Assembly: GCF_035046505.1 (NCBI RefSeq)
Contig: NC_089823.1
Span: forward strand, 29,870,388 to 29,934,387
Reading direction: 5' to 3'
DNA from: Tiliqua scincoides
Taxonomy: Eukaryota > Chordata > Lepidosauria > Squamata > Scincidae
DNA: 64,000 nucleotides
This document shows positions 1-12,765 of the stretch, in pieces. The number at the start of each line of letters is the position of its first letter. The stretch's first letter is position 1. The position numbers were made by a program, and so were the translations under genes. A model generated the notes under the pieces. That model did not search any database. It was not told the DNA's origin and saw nothing but the letters and a program-made list of their open reading frames with translations.

Positions 1-540
1 TTTAGCGTGTTACTAGTGCTTGGCTAGCCTCCATCCAGCACCAGTGGTGTAATATCCTGCCCTTATGTAATGCTCCAGCCTGGGGGCATAGCAACAGAAT
101 GAATTCCATAAGGAAAGTTGTCTCAACATCTGAGTGACATCTGTGCCTGCTAAAATGAACATCTGGAAACATCCTCTATCTCTCTCTACCCTACAGTGCC
201 CCCTTTCTGTAAGTTGGACTCCCTCAATTGCCTTTTTAAAATCTTGCAAACCTCTTGTGAAAAGCACAACTAGGGTGACAAGGTAGGTAAACAGGGAAGG
301 GGGAAGCCTTGGGCTCCTCGTTCTGCCCTCTCTCATCCAAATCAGAACACCCATCCTTCTTCCAATGATAATCAGTTCCTTCAGAGATGGCAAAGAGAAC
401 CCTCTCCCCCCCACCACTTGAAGCAAAAGCAAAACATTAACCCTTCCCTGCCTCTTAGCTGGAACTTCCCTGCAGCTCGTCTGGTCTGAATGATGGCTCC
501 ATGAAGTCTTTCACGCGCTGAAAAAAGTAAGCAAGCGTAC
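1..540. other. Unassigned sequence
   Basis: No gene, repeat terminus or RNA signature recognised. A 139-codon minus-strand frame at 13-432 has no recognisable motif and no splice context. Confidence 0.5.
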
Positions 541-718
541 CCAGACACAGATAGACTCAAGTCTGCATGCATGGGGACTGAGTGCCTAGTCAGTGGCCTC
601 AGACTTGAGTCAATGCCTGAATCATCAACAAGGGTGATTCAAGTGTAAACAAGTCAGGAAAAACATGTGCTTTTGCAACTCGGACTTGAGTCATCTGACT
701 CAAGTTTCCATCCCTGCT
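541..718. mobile_element. ACTTGAGTC-rich DNA element
   Basis: The right end reversed reads CAGGGATGGAAACTTGAGTC, AGATGACTCAAGTCCGAG. The left side has ATAGACTCAAGTCTGCATG. Related to the element at 14986. Superfamily not established. Confidence 0.45.
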
Positions 719-3700
719 ATCCAGCCTCTGCTTAAAAACCTCTGGCAATGGGGACAGTTCCACTGCCAAATAGTTGGTACCACTAGAAAATTCTTCCTAA
801 CATTTAATCAAAATATTTCTAGTTGTACTTTACAGTCCAACTGTAGTCCAACTAGCCCACAAACATACAACATTTTATCAGAAAGAATTACGGTCTGTGA
901 AGAGACTATAACACCATCAATTGTATACAATGGTGTTTTAAAATCGGATGCATCGAAGAAGACTGAAGGATAAAAGAGAACAGAGATGTAATCCTGACTC
1001 TCTCTCTCTCTGTGTGTGTCCTTGACAGAAATGCTATGGTCAAAAATACACCCTGAATAGGAATTACACAATCATCTGTCTTATAAACTGCTTGTGTTTC
1101 GGAGACCAATTCACTATGCTAGTGAACCAAAAGCAAGGAGAAATCTTTCTTGGATTTCAGGTCATCTGCTTTTAAGTAATCACAACACTGATTTATTATA
1201 AAAAATATAGCATTGCAGTTAGATTATAATGGCCTTTTCTTGTGCATTCCTCATCGTTCTTTCCACTGTGAAAGATGGCCCTCCAAATGAAGCTATTCTG
1301 GAGCTCTCAGAAACACCTGCCTGACTATTGATCACTCACTGACAATTATTCAAGTAGTCACCTGCCCTTCTGTGAAAATTGTTCTTGTGAAAGTTTGTCC
1401 CCAGAGTTTGTTAGAGTGTTCATCAATATCAAATAAACCCTAGCTTGCTTTTGGTATGACTAGCACTTTGACTGCTTGCACAAATTATCCCCCTGAAATA
1501 GTTTTCTTAAAACATCCATTTATCCCTGGGATTATATCATAATTAAGAATATATGAAATAATATATATATAATATTCCATATGATTATCTGGAAATCAGT
1601 TTGCCAGAATGGCTTTCTTATAACATTTTCTAGTTTTTGAGGGGTCTGTAAACATCTAGTATACAAAACCACTGCCATTGTAGCACTGTCAATTTTGAAA
1701 TTTTGTGAGTAAGATTGAAAGAGCAAGAACGGACCATGTGTTATTCATGAAGAGGCATTGAGTCCATGAATGCATGCATGATTAGAATTGAGTTTCTTTT
1801 TACTTTCTTTTTTTGAATACTGTACACATTTTTTTGTAATCTATCCTGCAAGAAAACTATATCTATTTTGCATAAGGCGGCCCTCATATTTTTTTGGTTT
1901 TACAATGTGGAAAATAGGCTGTTTCCATCTCTTTTCTACCTCTCTAGGTATTGTCACCCTGAAGTCACGTGCTGGAATATAAAAGCTAAACATTTAAAAA
2001 ATGGTGAAAAACTTTTGTTGCTTACACCACAGGGGCTTCGAGGCAGAAGTGTCCCGAGAGCAGGTTTTACCCAGTGCAGTGCTTACTTTCAGCAACTCAG
2101 CATTCCAGAAGTTTGGGGGTGACATGACATAATCACGTCTTTCCCGACCTTTTGGGCTACCGCTTTGCTTTAAGTGTGATAAGCCTGCCTCCGGACCACC
2201 TCCATTACATTATCTTCAGCTCACTCCGGACATAGCCACTTTGTGTTTTTGCTGCTGAGTGGCAAAAACACAATCATTGGTGAGAGTGTGAGGTGGCTAA
2301 ACTTGGAGAGTGCGAAGATTGCTGAACAGAGTTTTGAGTGGTGTGGTGTCAACCCCTTCTGAGGGTGTTACCTGGTGTGGGCTGGACCCCCATTGAGATG
2401 CCACTGCAAGTAGGCTGCAGGTTGGCCATCCGCTTGTTAAAGAGCCAAAATTCAACCTGCGTTTTCCAAAGAGGATATACATCTGCAAATATGAAAGCGG
2501 TTGCATAGCCTTCATCACAAATCACTTTCCTAATTCTTCTCAGGGACTTTGGTACACATCTCATGCAAATGCATGAAATCAAGGCCTGAATCTTTTGTTT
2601 TTAATGGAAGAAAAAAAATCTTTGGGAGCATGGGTTGTGCAGGAAAGAGGTGGGGGGTAGAAAAACACTTAAAGCTGCAGTCCTTGCTTATGTGAGAGTA
2701 AATTCCACTGTACACAGGGTGGTACTGGCTTCTGTGTAAACATGTATAACATTGCACTGTAACTCTGCTCCAATTGCCCTATTTTTCCTCCTGCAAAAAG
2801 AATGCATTTCTTTTAACCCCATGGCTACCTACACCCCACACCCTGTCCAGTTATTCCAGGGAACCAGGGACCTTGAGAAGTAGGACCAATGTTCTTCTTT
2901 GCAAAAAGTCTATCTTATCCAGAGATTGCTATTCCTTCCTAGATGGCAGCAGCCTCAAACTATTTCCAGTAACCAAAAATTTATTGATTTGCAGATGGCA
3001 GTCATCTGCTAAATAATTTTTCAGATACTTAAAGTAAGGTTTGAAATGGTTAATACACAGCATAATCATGAATGCTGAAAGGGGATGAAGCTTTTTGGGG
3101 AAGCATTCAGCTTCGGACTGAGCCACTCACAGAAAGGCCAGCTGTTCCCCTTTTATATGTGCAGAGTGAAGAATGACAGCTGAAGTTAAAGATATAAGAG
3201 ACTGATGTGCAAATCCCTGCTGTTTTCTGAGCAAAATTTACACCATAGTTGCCAATTTTATTTCTGGTCTTCTCTGTACCCTTAACACAACCTTTGTCTG
3301 ACACTAGCTTAGCAGGTGTTTTTCCTATGATTTTGCAGCCATACTAAATTGCAGTGTTAAAGGGGTAGGATCAGGGCACTTTTTTTTTTTTTTTTTTAAA
3401 GCTGGCAAATCTATTTCCCTTACAGATGAATTCTTTTAACATGCGTACCTAGGAGTAGCCCCCCCCCAGAGGGAGCTACTTCCTAGAAAGTGTGCACAAG
3501 ATTGTGACCCTTGTTTTCTAAATTTAAAAACCATCTTTAGTTAAATGGGGTCATGACACTTGATGATCCTTGATCTGTTGAATTTTTTTTTGAGGGATCC
3601 TTATAAAAAAATGGCAACCTTGTTTTGGTTGTAGCAGCTTTGTTGAATGTGATAAACTTTATTCCTCTGAGTTAAGGAAGTTTATATACAATATTAGCAA

Positions 3701-3887
3701 TATGGAATCAATTTATTTCATTCTGGGAAAAATACAAGAGTTTCCAAATACTGAGCACTGATTGTAGGAGGGTCTTGTTGAGAAACATTTTAAGACTGTG
3801 ACTAGAGGTGTTTGTTTCCAGTAAGATAGGATTACAGCCTATGTCTTACTGAACACAATGGACTAACTTCTGAGTAATATAAAAACG
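719..3887. other. Unassigned sequence with minor repeats
   Basis: Holds a poly-T run (3380-3397). A stretch at about 2130-2420 (GGTGTCAACCCCTTCTGAGG, TGTTACCTGG, GACCCCCATTGAGATG) resembles an interspersed reptile repeat but has no readable ends. Nothing else recognised. Confidence 0.4.
997..1019. repeat. (CT)n(TG)n short compound repeat
   Basis: About seven CT then four TG units. Confidence 0.8.
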
Positions 3888-4252
3888 GGTGTCCCCGTAA
3901 CTTTGGGGGTTCTGTTCTGGAACCCCCTGCGGTTAACTGAAACAGTGGATACAAGTGAACGCTGCCCCTACCCTCCAGAGCCTGAGGGATTCCCTGGGCC
4001 TTCCAATGCCTTCTAAGGTATTAAAAATGTCACTTTCAAAAAAATCTGAAAGTCATATGTTTTTTGCTCTCAGGTTCAGTCTGAGCTCAGCAGAGGCTGC
4101 GGACAGATGTCCGGAGCCTCTGCTGGGTTCAGACGACCCTCTAGAGGCAATGGGAGCAGTGCTTCCCTTTCCTCTGGAGGGGGTACAGTGTGGGGCTGTG
4201 AACCCGATCCACTGATAAGTGAATCCGCAGGTGCGGGGCCCCCCTGTAACGC
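3888..4252. mobile_element. Palindromic DNA element (Tigger/mariner-like)
   Basis: The left end CGGGTGTCCCCGTAACTTTG leads into GGTTCTGTTCTGGAACCCCC; the right end is GATAAGTGAATCCGCAGGTG, CGGGGCCCCCCTGTAACG. The centre is a strong hairpin (4082-4105 pairs with 4108-4131). The general layout fits a Tc/mariner-type MITE. No TA duplication could be fixed. Confidence 0.5.
4082..4131. repeat. Long hairpin in the 3888-4252 element
   Basis: Arms of 24 bp with about four mismatches and a 2-base loop; the inner arm is GCAGAGGCTGCGGACA against TGTCCGGAGCCTCTGC. Confidence 0.8.
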
Positions 4253-6739
4253 CATTTCCAAACAGCTCTATCTCTGAGCAGATAATAATTGTGTATGCAG
4301 AAAAAAACAATGTGGTTCATTAGTGCAACAGAAATAATAAGTGTCATCCCAAGCCTTCGTGGTCCCAACCTGGAGAATGTGCTTGTACCTGTACATGTTT
4401 CTGATACAGTAGGAGACTGGGTTCTTCTGTGGTTCATCCATTCCTGTTCTCCGCTCCCACGCCTTGCTGTGTGGCATACCTGAAATCCTGTTTTAGCTGT
4501 GCCTTCTGCTACTGCATCATGGTACACGCACAATCTCTGGGTTGCCACCTGGCAACAGTTTGGAAGATAGTAAAATTTAAACAAATGTTTAGAAGTCCGT
4601 TATCATTGAACTTAGGGTAGCTCTTGTGAGAGTCCATGTACTGAGAGCAAAAGCTCTCTTACGCAGGCCAATCTGAGCTACAGAAGAAACCTGCTTTAAT
4701 TCTCAACTATTTATTTTTTGTGTAACATAGCACTTTTTCACAAATTTCTCTAGACATAAATCCTTTCTTTTCCAATTAGTGCTGCCACTTTCCTAGCAAA
4801 GTAATGGCATGACGAGGCAAAAATGTGACAGGTGACAAAATTTTTCATCATTGCTTCTCCAAGCTGGGAATAAAACAACTCTGCAGCTGTTAGATTTCCT
4901 ACTTTCCAACGGGATGAAAATAGGGGTGCTCTTGCAAAACACCCATTATTACTTTCTACATTTATAGCCTCCATGTAAAGCAACATTCATAGGGTTCGCA
5001 GGTGTCTCCTATCCAGACCTAGACCTGCTCATATTCAACAAGGATGCTGCTATCGAGTGCCCTTTGATGCGACCTACTCTCTCACCAGACAGCACAGCAT
5101 AAGTTCCTGTCCTCCCATTCTACTAGAAATGGTGGAAGATGTGTCTCTGACTGTGTTCCCTTATTCCAACACATTCTACTTAGCATTGTACATTTACGGT
5201 ACATCTCATCTTTCCTCTATCATGAAGGTGGCAATGCATAAGGTATCCCAAGTAATGACCAGACCCAGGCCTGGTGGTTTAGGTAAGATGACTGCACCAT
5301 GCACCTTCCTGTTTAGAGAAATGGTGAGGTGTGTGGAGAAGAGAAGCAACGCACAGGAGTTTTGTGTGCATGTGCTTCAGTGTCAACAAGAACCCTATAT
5401 GCACTGCCAGAAGCCTGGGAACATGAAAAGAAACTTGAAGAATGGGAAGCTTGAGCAACTCATGATAACACAATTAAAAACTCTTCTAAAGTCAAAATCA
5501 GGGCAATAGTTCACTAGGACAGGTACAAAAATGAGCATCTCTCACAAACAGGAACTGAAGCAGCACAGGGAATTTCTGCATGCCGTGCTACTCTTAGAAG
5601 CATAGGAGCCCTACTCCTCCCCCCAAAAGATGGCAACTTGAATCCAAATATTTTCTGGGTGACTTGCTACTGGGTGTGGGATGCAGTCTGGGCTCTATTA
5701 CTCAACTATTTTTAACAGATAATTTTCAGAGAATCCTTCCCAGAATTCTGTTGGGTGTTTGTTCTATAATGAGGTGACCTCCATGGTTTCCCTCACAGAA
5801 GCAGCTGGTAAGGGAATTGAAAAGCTTGACAAACTCTTTCTGCCAACCTTAACTCCCACATAGTTGCTTTCTCCTTTAAATTATACACTTTTCTCATTAC
5901 TGTGCTTCTAATTATTCTGCTAATTTAAGACACCAGGGTTTTTTCCCCCCCACTCTATAATGCAGTGAGCATGAAATATATATGACATTTCAGCAGTGAG
6001 TACAAAATTTGTTATTCTTGATTGAGATTCAGAAGAGCACAGGGTGGGGCAGGGGGATTAATCTCTGTAACTGTGCCAGATGATCCCGGTTAATATAAAT
6101 GGAATAGGCAGAAAAGACCCATGTTATAAATAAGTCAACAAACAAATAAGTGTCCTGCTATCTCAGAATCTTTTTCAGGGTGACTTGGTTGCTAAAAAGA
6201 TGTCTTCCTTCAGTTTCTAACACATACAGAAACATCTGGGATGTGCTTTTGTTAAGTGAGCATAGCCCACTGTAAAAACAAATGCTTGTGCTATCAAGCT
6301 ATCACACTTTTCAGGCCTTGGCTCATAAATGCATTTTTTCCCACTTTTTGAATCTATGCTGGTCCTTAGCAGCATACATCCTGACTATCAACTACAGATA
6401 TGATTGCTGACTGCTTCTGGAGCTCCCTAATTTTCACAATGGCAGAAAATTTCTCTGGTTTCAGTAATTAGGGCTTTTAGTAGCCATTTCTGGTTCCTTT
6501 TTCCAGTGGCTCAAGTTTCATTTCTGGATGATGCCGTCTGATGCATTTTTGCCTTTACCACATGGTGAGTTACTAAGCTTAGAGTCTACGGCTCAGTTTT
6601 GCTGAATGTCATCTGCTCGCCCCAAACAAGGTTTTTCTTTTTCTTTTTGGAGTTCATAGCAGATGAGACAGGTAATGAAGCAACACTGACCATGCAAATG
6701 CACTGACAGCTCCAGGATATGCAAGAGATCTTACAAAGC
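4253..6739. other. Unassigned sequence
   Basis: The longest frame (5057-5509, plus, 150 codons) has no domain, no upstream promoter and no splice partner that I recognise. A CQKPGNMKR stretch superficially resembles a zinc knuckle but lacks the Cys-Cys-His-Cys pattern. Confidence 0.45.
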
Positions 6740-6843
6740 CACAAGAACAGAAGAAAAGCGCTGCTGAATCAAGTCAAAAGTCCATCTAGTCCAGCATCCT
6801 GTTTCCCACAGTGGCTAAACAGATGCCTCCTAGAAACCCACAA
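6740..6843 (-). mobile_element. CR1-like LINE 3' end
   Basis: AAGTCCATCTAGTCCAGCAT, CCTGTTTCCCACAGTGGC and AGATGCCTCCTAGAAACCCA. This is the sub-family whose plus-strand copies are at 26860, 51560 and 62228. Confidence 0.7.
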
Positions 6844-7784
6844 CTGTGCAATTGCGCAAGATGTCACTCACCTATGCTAAGAGGCACTGGACTTGAAATT
6901 GGTGCCTTACCTCTCCTGGGAAAAAGCGTGTATCTAAAGAACGTAGCACATGAGGATTTAATTTCGCTATGTTTAAAACACAAAGCCCTCAAGCTCTATG
7001 ATCTCATTTTCCTCCAGCTCAGTTTGTCATTCAGGTACAAGAGTGTGTGAAGGTGGCTGAACAGCATTTTACATTTCAGATCTTACAAGGGAGCTGATGT
7101 AGATCTCAGCAAATAAACCATGGGTAAAATGTAGTCCACACCTCCCGAGCAAAAACAACCCAAGTGCATTTTCTCACAGAGAGAATCCATCAGCGTTTTC
7201 AAGCAATTCTGAGAACATCTTTCTTCAAGTGATGTTGGAGCACTGAGTTGTTAAACTGTGAGGCTGTTTTCCTTCAAACTGCCATGGGTTTGGGGTAGGT
7301 TTGCAGAAGCTTCTCTTTCATTGCCTTGCAAAAGACGCCTGGAGTAGTTTATTCAGGGACATGAAATGAGTGAAGAAATTTCTGTCTACTGTGCAAATCT
7401 GGCTCTTCTTCTCTTGTCCCTGATGGTTTATTTTTAGACAATTGCTTATATTTTTTTAAAAATGTCTTCCCAACAAATAAATAATGCAGAAACCAGAGAA
7501 TACTTTCTCCAAGTTGTATGGTGAATAGTCAAAGTTCAAAATAAATGGTGGAATTTTTTTAAACTTTCTCTCATGGCTTTAGGACAGTTGGAAACTGATA
7601 GATATGATCACACGTAGTATGTTATTCTTGATTGTTACATCAATGTGCTGAATATGTCCAGTGATATGGTGAAGAAACCATCTGCAAGATAAATGTAAAA
7701 GGACATTTCAGTGAACACATGTAAGCTGTGACATGCCACAGGACACAATCAACTAAATAAGGGAGGTAACTCATAAAGCACATC

Positions 7785-8326
7785 CCTTACGAGGAAAACC
7801 TACAGCATTTGAGGCTCTTTAAAAAAGGCACCTTAAGGGGGACATGACTGAGACATGCAAAATTATGCAGGGGATGGACAGAATGGATAGAGAGATGCTC
7901 TTTTCCCTTTCACATAGAGAGATGCTCTTTTCCTTCTCACATAACACCAGAACAGAGGACATCCGCTAAAATTGAGTGTTTGGAGAGTTAGGACAGACAA
8001 AAGCAAATATTTCTTTACTCAGTGTGTAGTTAGTCTGTGGAACTCCTTGCCACAGGATGTGGTGATGGCATCAGGCCTAGATGCCTTTAAAAGGGGATGT
8101 GACAAATTTCTGGAGGAAAAGTTCATCGCGGGTTACAAGCCATAATGTATATGTGCAACCTCCGGATTTTAGAAGTGGGTTACCACAGAATGCCAGATGC
8201 AAGGAGTGGCACCAGGATGCAGGTCTCTAGTCTTGTGTGCTCCCTGAGACATTTGGTGGGCCACTATGAGATACAGGAAGCTGGACTAGATAGGCCTATG
8301 ACCTGATCCAGTGGGGCTGTTCTTAA
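7785..8326 (+). mobile_element. CR1 3' fragment
   Basis: Sense-strand remnant of EENLQHLRLF, then TRTEDIR-KLSVWRVRTDKSK, VNSLPQDVVMASGLDAFKRG-type residues, and the 3' UTR ending GACCTGATCCAGTGGGGC. A 28-bp stretch containing AGAGATGCTCTTTTCC is duplicated in tandem at about 7887-7943, a local slippage that the other copies lack. Confidence 0.82.
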
Positions 8327-8830
8327 ATGACAGCTGAGATCCAAAGAGTTGCCTTTTGTCTCTGAACAGCCAACTCTTGCATATCATGTTTCAAGCTTCT
8401 TTTGACACCCCAGTCAGTTTCAAAAGCATCAGTTTCTCAAACAGAATGGGGAGCTGCTTTTCAAGGAAGACACATTCAAAGCCCACCTCAAACTAGTTTC
8501 ATGGTTCTTTGGATCCTCTTAGCCAATATCAGAACGCTTGTTTTGCAAAGCAAACATCTTACAAACAACTATATTTCCTTGTACTTCAGCACAGATAGCA
8601 GATAGCGCAAGTTCATTGTAACGGTATGTTTCCAGCTGTTCTATAGCACTGGGATTCTCTGAAAAGTCTGAGAACCCAGTTAACACAGTTTGCCTTTTTT
8701 CTGAAGTACAGTAAAGGAACAGTGTTATAATTTGCTCCAAATACAGTTTTATGGAGTTAAGCTTATGATTCAGGCAACCCAGTTTCTTGTCTCTAAAGCT
8801 AATACTAGAAGATACTAAAGAAGCGAACAC

Positions 8831-9032
8831 CAGTAGCATTCTCAGAGGGGGAGCACAGCACTAAGTTTTGCAGGCGCCTCAAAGTGCCCTGAAAGCAATC
8901 GCTCCCTCTCTCCTTTGGAGCCATTCTCCTCCACTTTGCTCTTGCCACCTGGAAGGTGAAGGGAAGGGGCCACTTCCATGGCAAGTTGAGGCCCCTGCAA
9001 AACTAGCACTGTGCCCCACAGGAATGCTACTG
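8831..9032. mobile_element. hAT-like MITE
   Basis: Ends CAGTAGCATTCTCAGAGGGG and, reversed, CAGTAGCATTCCTGTGGGG, both followed by a CACTAAGTTTTGCAGG-like or GCTAGTTTTGCAGGG segment. Same family as 25342-25565. The target duplication is not recognisable. Confidence 0.65.
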
Positions 9033-9129
9033 CATAGGAAAAAAATAGATATAAAAAATAGAGTCAACACTTGAGTCTGTTGGAAAGTGGCTACTTAGAA
9101 GTAGAAGTAAGCCCCTGGGGGCTGGGGAT

Positions 9130-9606
9130 AAGCCCCTGAATATGGGGATAAGAATAGGCCCTCAGTTTGGCTGTACTTGTCGTAAGAGGCGACTAAACAG
9201 CCACCGGGTAGATGGGACTCGTCAGCCTGGGAAGGCAGCTCATCTGAGAGAAGGAAAACTCTGATCCCAAACCTCCACTGCCTTGTGGCTACATCCAGTT
9301 GTGGAAAAGGCTTCAGGAGTCAACCTCGAGGCAAAATCCGGAGCTGGAGTCCCTGAGGCAGTTCATGGCTGAACACAGTCATGTTCTGGCAACTCTTGCG
9401 ACGCCGCTGGAACCAACCATATTGTCCTCTGCCTTTCCATTGGACCATTTCAGCGACATGGAGAGGGGGGATTTGCTGCCTGGGAAACAGTCTATCCTCC
9501 ATATCTACTTTACCCAGGCTTCGCACACTGGAGAGGACACTCTGTTCCAGAACACTATTCAGAGCGCGATACCATAGTCTTCCGAGACTGAAGGATGCCA
9601 ACATAT
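9130..9606 (+). mobile_element. Non-coding element ending in the same LINE tail
   Basis: The body (CTTGTCGTAAGAGGCGAC, GATGGGACTCGTCAGCC, and so on) shares no visible sequence with the LINE ORF end above. The last roughly 60 bp (TTCAGAGCGCGATACC, AGTCTTCCGAGACTGAAGG, TGCCAAC) are the LINE tail. It is either an internally deleted LINE joining 5' leader and 3' end, or an independent SINE-like passenger. No clear box A/B pair is seen. The left edge is approximate. Confidence 0.6.
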
Positions 9607-9646
9607 ATAGAAGAAGAATTTAGCAGGGCAGAAAGACAGTTTTGGG

Positions 9647-9830
9647 GATGGGGGCATAGCTCAGTGGCAACATGCATATTTTACATGCAGAATGTCCCAA
9701 TTCCTGGCATCTCCAGTCAGGGCTGAGGAAAGACTGTCTTTCCGAAAGAGCTGCTGATGGTGATCAATGCAGACAATTCTGATCTAGATGGACCAATGGA
9801 CTGGCTCAGTAGAAGGACACTTCATTCATT
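9647..9830 (+). repeat. tRNA-Ala-type SINE, worn
   Basis: GGGGGCATAGCTCAGTGGC (box A) followed by a degraded box B (AATGTCCCAATTCCTGG), then the shared GATCTAGATGGACCAATGG 3' part. Same family as the copy at 10482. Confidence 0.75.
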
Positions 9831-10082
9831 TAAAATTCTCAGCCCAGAAGAAACTATGGGAGTGAAGGGTCGGGGAAGGGGAATCTGGAGTGATAAAAGG
9901 ATGGGAAACAACCATGTTTCAGAGCCATGCTTAAGCCTGATTATTTATGTAGTGCATCCAATCACTTTCCTATCCTAGAAGATATCACTGGAAATTTGAA
10001 GAACGCTTTCAGAAGTATGCCTGCTGCAAAGGAGAAGCAAACATTTTGCATCAGTGATGCAGAATGAAGATGAAGCAGCTGC

Positions 10083-10086
<4 letters not shown>

Positions 10087-10124
<38 letters not shown>
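10087..10124. repeat. (GA)n microsatellite
   Basis: Nineteen GA units without interruption. Confidence 0.95.
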
Positions 10125-10126
<2 letters not shown>

Positions 10127-10481
10127 CTCCTCCTTGCTTCTTTTTTTTCTTATTATGTAATCATAAAATAGGAAGTGCATCTTTGATTCTTCTGGAGGGC
10201 ATTTTGAGGGTTACAAAAACACTAATGTGTATTTTTAATTCTGTAGCTAAGGAACTTCTTGCAAATGGTCCATTTAACCCCAGGGTTTCCAAAGTGTGAG
10301 GCAGATCTCCCAAGAGAGATGCAAACAGTTGCTAGGGAAAGCACTGCCATGAATGGATATTCCTTTCCTGTGCATATAGATAATAGGTGCTCATTTGCTC
10401 TAGGAAGATCTAGTGCTAGAAAAGAGAAGCACATACCATCTAAAGAAAAACACGTGTTTTAAAAATAGGACAAAAGCTGCT

Positions 10482-10672
10482 GGGGCTGTAGCTCTATGGA
10501 AAGGTGCTTGCTTTGCATGCAGAAGGTCTCAGGTTCAATCCCCAGCACCTCTAGGTAGGACTGGGAACGATCCCTGTCTAATGCCCTGGAGAGCAGCCAC
10601 TGCCAGACAGTGTAGACAAAACAGAGCTAGATGGACCAGTGGTTTGACTCCATACAGGACAACTACATCTCT
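10482..10672 (+). repeat. tRNA-Ala-derived SINE, uninterrupted copy
   Basis: The head GGGGCTGTAGCTCTATGG (box A) and GGTTCAATCCC (box B, 10532-10542) with CTTTGCATG at the anticodon position closely follow tRNA-Ala(UGC). The body is CCTGGAGAGCAGCCACTGCC and the 3' part GAGCTAGATGGACCAGTGG, with no CCA-type maturation end, so it is a SINE, not a tRNA gene. It contains GTGTAGAC at 10610-10617, the empty equivalent of the hAT target at 48698-50173. Confidence 0.88.
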
Positions 10673-11640
10673 GTGTGTGTGCATGTATTCCTGAAATTGC
10701 AGGATGTTGCTATGGGGAGCCCATAACCCTCTGCTATGTATTTGCCAGGGGGCTACCTGAGTGCTTAGACAGATTAATCTATTTGGATACCACTAATAAC
10801 AATTAATGCATTTTCAAAACTTCAAAAAAGAATGCCCACCTCTACTGCAGCAGCACAGGTGATGATTTGGGGGACCATTTTTGCCAGGGCATAATTGAAG
10901 CATAACACAGAGCCACAAAATTCAATTTGATTGGTGACTGTAGCGGGGCTGACTGTGAATAAGTATAGCTAAACCATCTATGCACATAAGAAAAGATGGC
11001 GCTGGCTATGGTCATTCATTCTCTGGTAACCTGCAGGAGGCAGCCCTTGAAAAACTAACTTCAATTGGTTCAAAATGCCACTGCCAACATTTTAGCTTGA
11101 CCAAGACAGGCAGGCAGGCAATGCCCTGTTACTCAGGGGTAGTGTCAGAGGTCATGGCCCATCAGTACGAGTTGTAGTGGTAGCACCCAATGTGTTAACA
11201 GAAGGGTAAGGTGGCAATGGGGGCATCCACTATAGGGCTTTGCCCAAGAGTCATGCAACCTGGCACTGATGCACCTCCAGTATTGCATGAACACATGAAG
11301 CTGGCATCCAAAGAGAACTTAATGGCAGTTCAGAAACAACACAGTGAAGAGGAGAGGAGAGCTGAACGTCAGTCTAGCTATCCAAGTCATGTGAATTTGC
11401 CTTGTACAACGTCAGTCTGTTGGGTCCAAATATTTCCGTATTGTCTACACAGACTGTAGCAGCTCATCAAATTTCAAAGCTGGGTCTTTCCCAGTCTTGC
11501 TTGGGGACACAAGGGATTAACCCTGGAACTGCCTGCATGCAAAGCATGCACTCTGCTACTTTAACTTCCTTGCTTCCATTGCCAATATTTCAGGTTTGGA
11601 AGGCGGGCACAAAAGACAGAGCCACTGCCAGTCAAAGCAG
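10673..11640. other. Unassigned sequence
   Basis: Nothing recognised apart from a GCAGGCAGGCAGGCAA-type short run near 11107. Confidence 0.45.
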
Positions 11641-12157
11641 CCACTATCTTGGCTACAGTCCTGGAACGTGCTGGAATCCCTAGCATGTATACACTGCTGA
11701 AACAGAGACGCCTGTGTTGGTTCGGTCATGTCGTGAGAATGGATGATGGCCGGATCCCCAAGGATCTCCTCTATGGAGAACTCGTGCAAGGAAAGCGCCC
11801 TACAGGTAGACCAGAGCTGCGATACAAGGACATCTGCAAGAGGGATCTGACGGCCTTAGGAGTGGACCTCAACAGGTGAGAAAACCTGGCCTCTGAGCGG
11901 CCTGCTTTGAGGCAGGCTATGCAGCATGGCCTTTCCCAGTTTGAAGAGACACTTGGCCAACAGACTGAAGCAAAGAGGCCAAGAAGGAAGGCCCATAGCC
12001 AGGGAGACTGACCAGGGACAGACTACACTTGCTCCCAGTGTGGAAGGGACTGTCACTCCCGAATCGGCCTTTTCAGCCACACTAGACGCTGTTCCAGAAC
12101 CACCATTCAGAGCGCGATACCATAGTCTTTCGAGACTGAAGGTTGCCTACTACTACT
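11641..12157 (+). mobile_element. LINE 3' end with C-terminal zinc finger (tail family)
   Basis: Reads LKQRRLCWFGHVVRMDDGRI, PKDLLYGELVQGKRPTGRPE, LRYKDICKRDLTALGVDLNR, then the homologue of CSQCGRDCHSRIGLFSHTRR. Two in-frame stops interrupt it (after VDLNR and after HSQGD). It ends with the tail at 12112-12145 and a CTA microsatellite. 5'-truncated. Confidence 0.85.
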
Positions 12158-12643
12158 ATACATGACTGATATTTTATTCCTCTTGAGAACTCCTATGCCA
12201 TTAAAAAACAAGCAAACCTCTACAGGGAGGTAGGGAAGGGCTGCAAAATAAAAAAAAATGGGCATGTGGAACTTGCTGCAACTAGTCAGGGAAAGGTTAC
12301 TGTTATCCTGTGGGTCTTCCAATGTGCAAAGTGTTCCAATGTGCAAGCCTGTGCAGTGTGCAGCTGTATACAGTGCTCCTTGCATCAGACTGCAGATGGG
12401 GTAGCAGTTGAATGTGGAAGTTTTTCAAACAGCCTCCCACACGGCAACTGCAAATTAAGGAAATGCGTCAGTCTCCAATGAACAAGCAAGCCAGAAATGT
12501 CGGCCAAAGAAGTGAAAGCTCTTGAATTCCATAGTCAGCCTTTAGGTTTGTGGTTGAACTTTGATTCACCAAGAGCTGGCTAGTTATTCTAAGGTGGGCA
12601 TCACTCCCCAATTGGCATTGAATCATCTCAAGCAGAAAAACTG

Positions 12644-12765
12644 AGAGCCCAATCCTTTGCATGTCTATGCATGTCAACTCAGAGTAGACATCCTATGCAT
12701 GTCTGCTCAGAAGTAAGTTCCATGGGGCTTACTCCCAGGAAAGTGTCGACAGGATTGCAGCCTAA
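12644..12765. mobile_element. 90-bp class MITE with internal duplication
   Basis: AGAGCCCAATCCTTTGCATG to GACAGGATTGCAGCC. An ATGCATGTC-containing arm is repeated (near 12658, 12668 and 12693), which makes it longer than 90 bp. Confidence 0.7.

Noticed and set aside
5057-5509. Gag-like zinc knuckle (CQKPGNMKR)
   Set aside because: The Cys-His spacing of a real CCHC knuckle is absent and no neighbouring retrovirus-like region is seen.
10482-10553. tRNA-Ala(UGC) gene
   Set aside because: Box A and B are good, but the 3' acceptor arm does not pair well with the 5' end and the sequence runs straight into a SINE body shared with four other places in the window.
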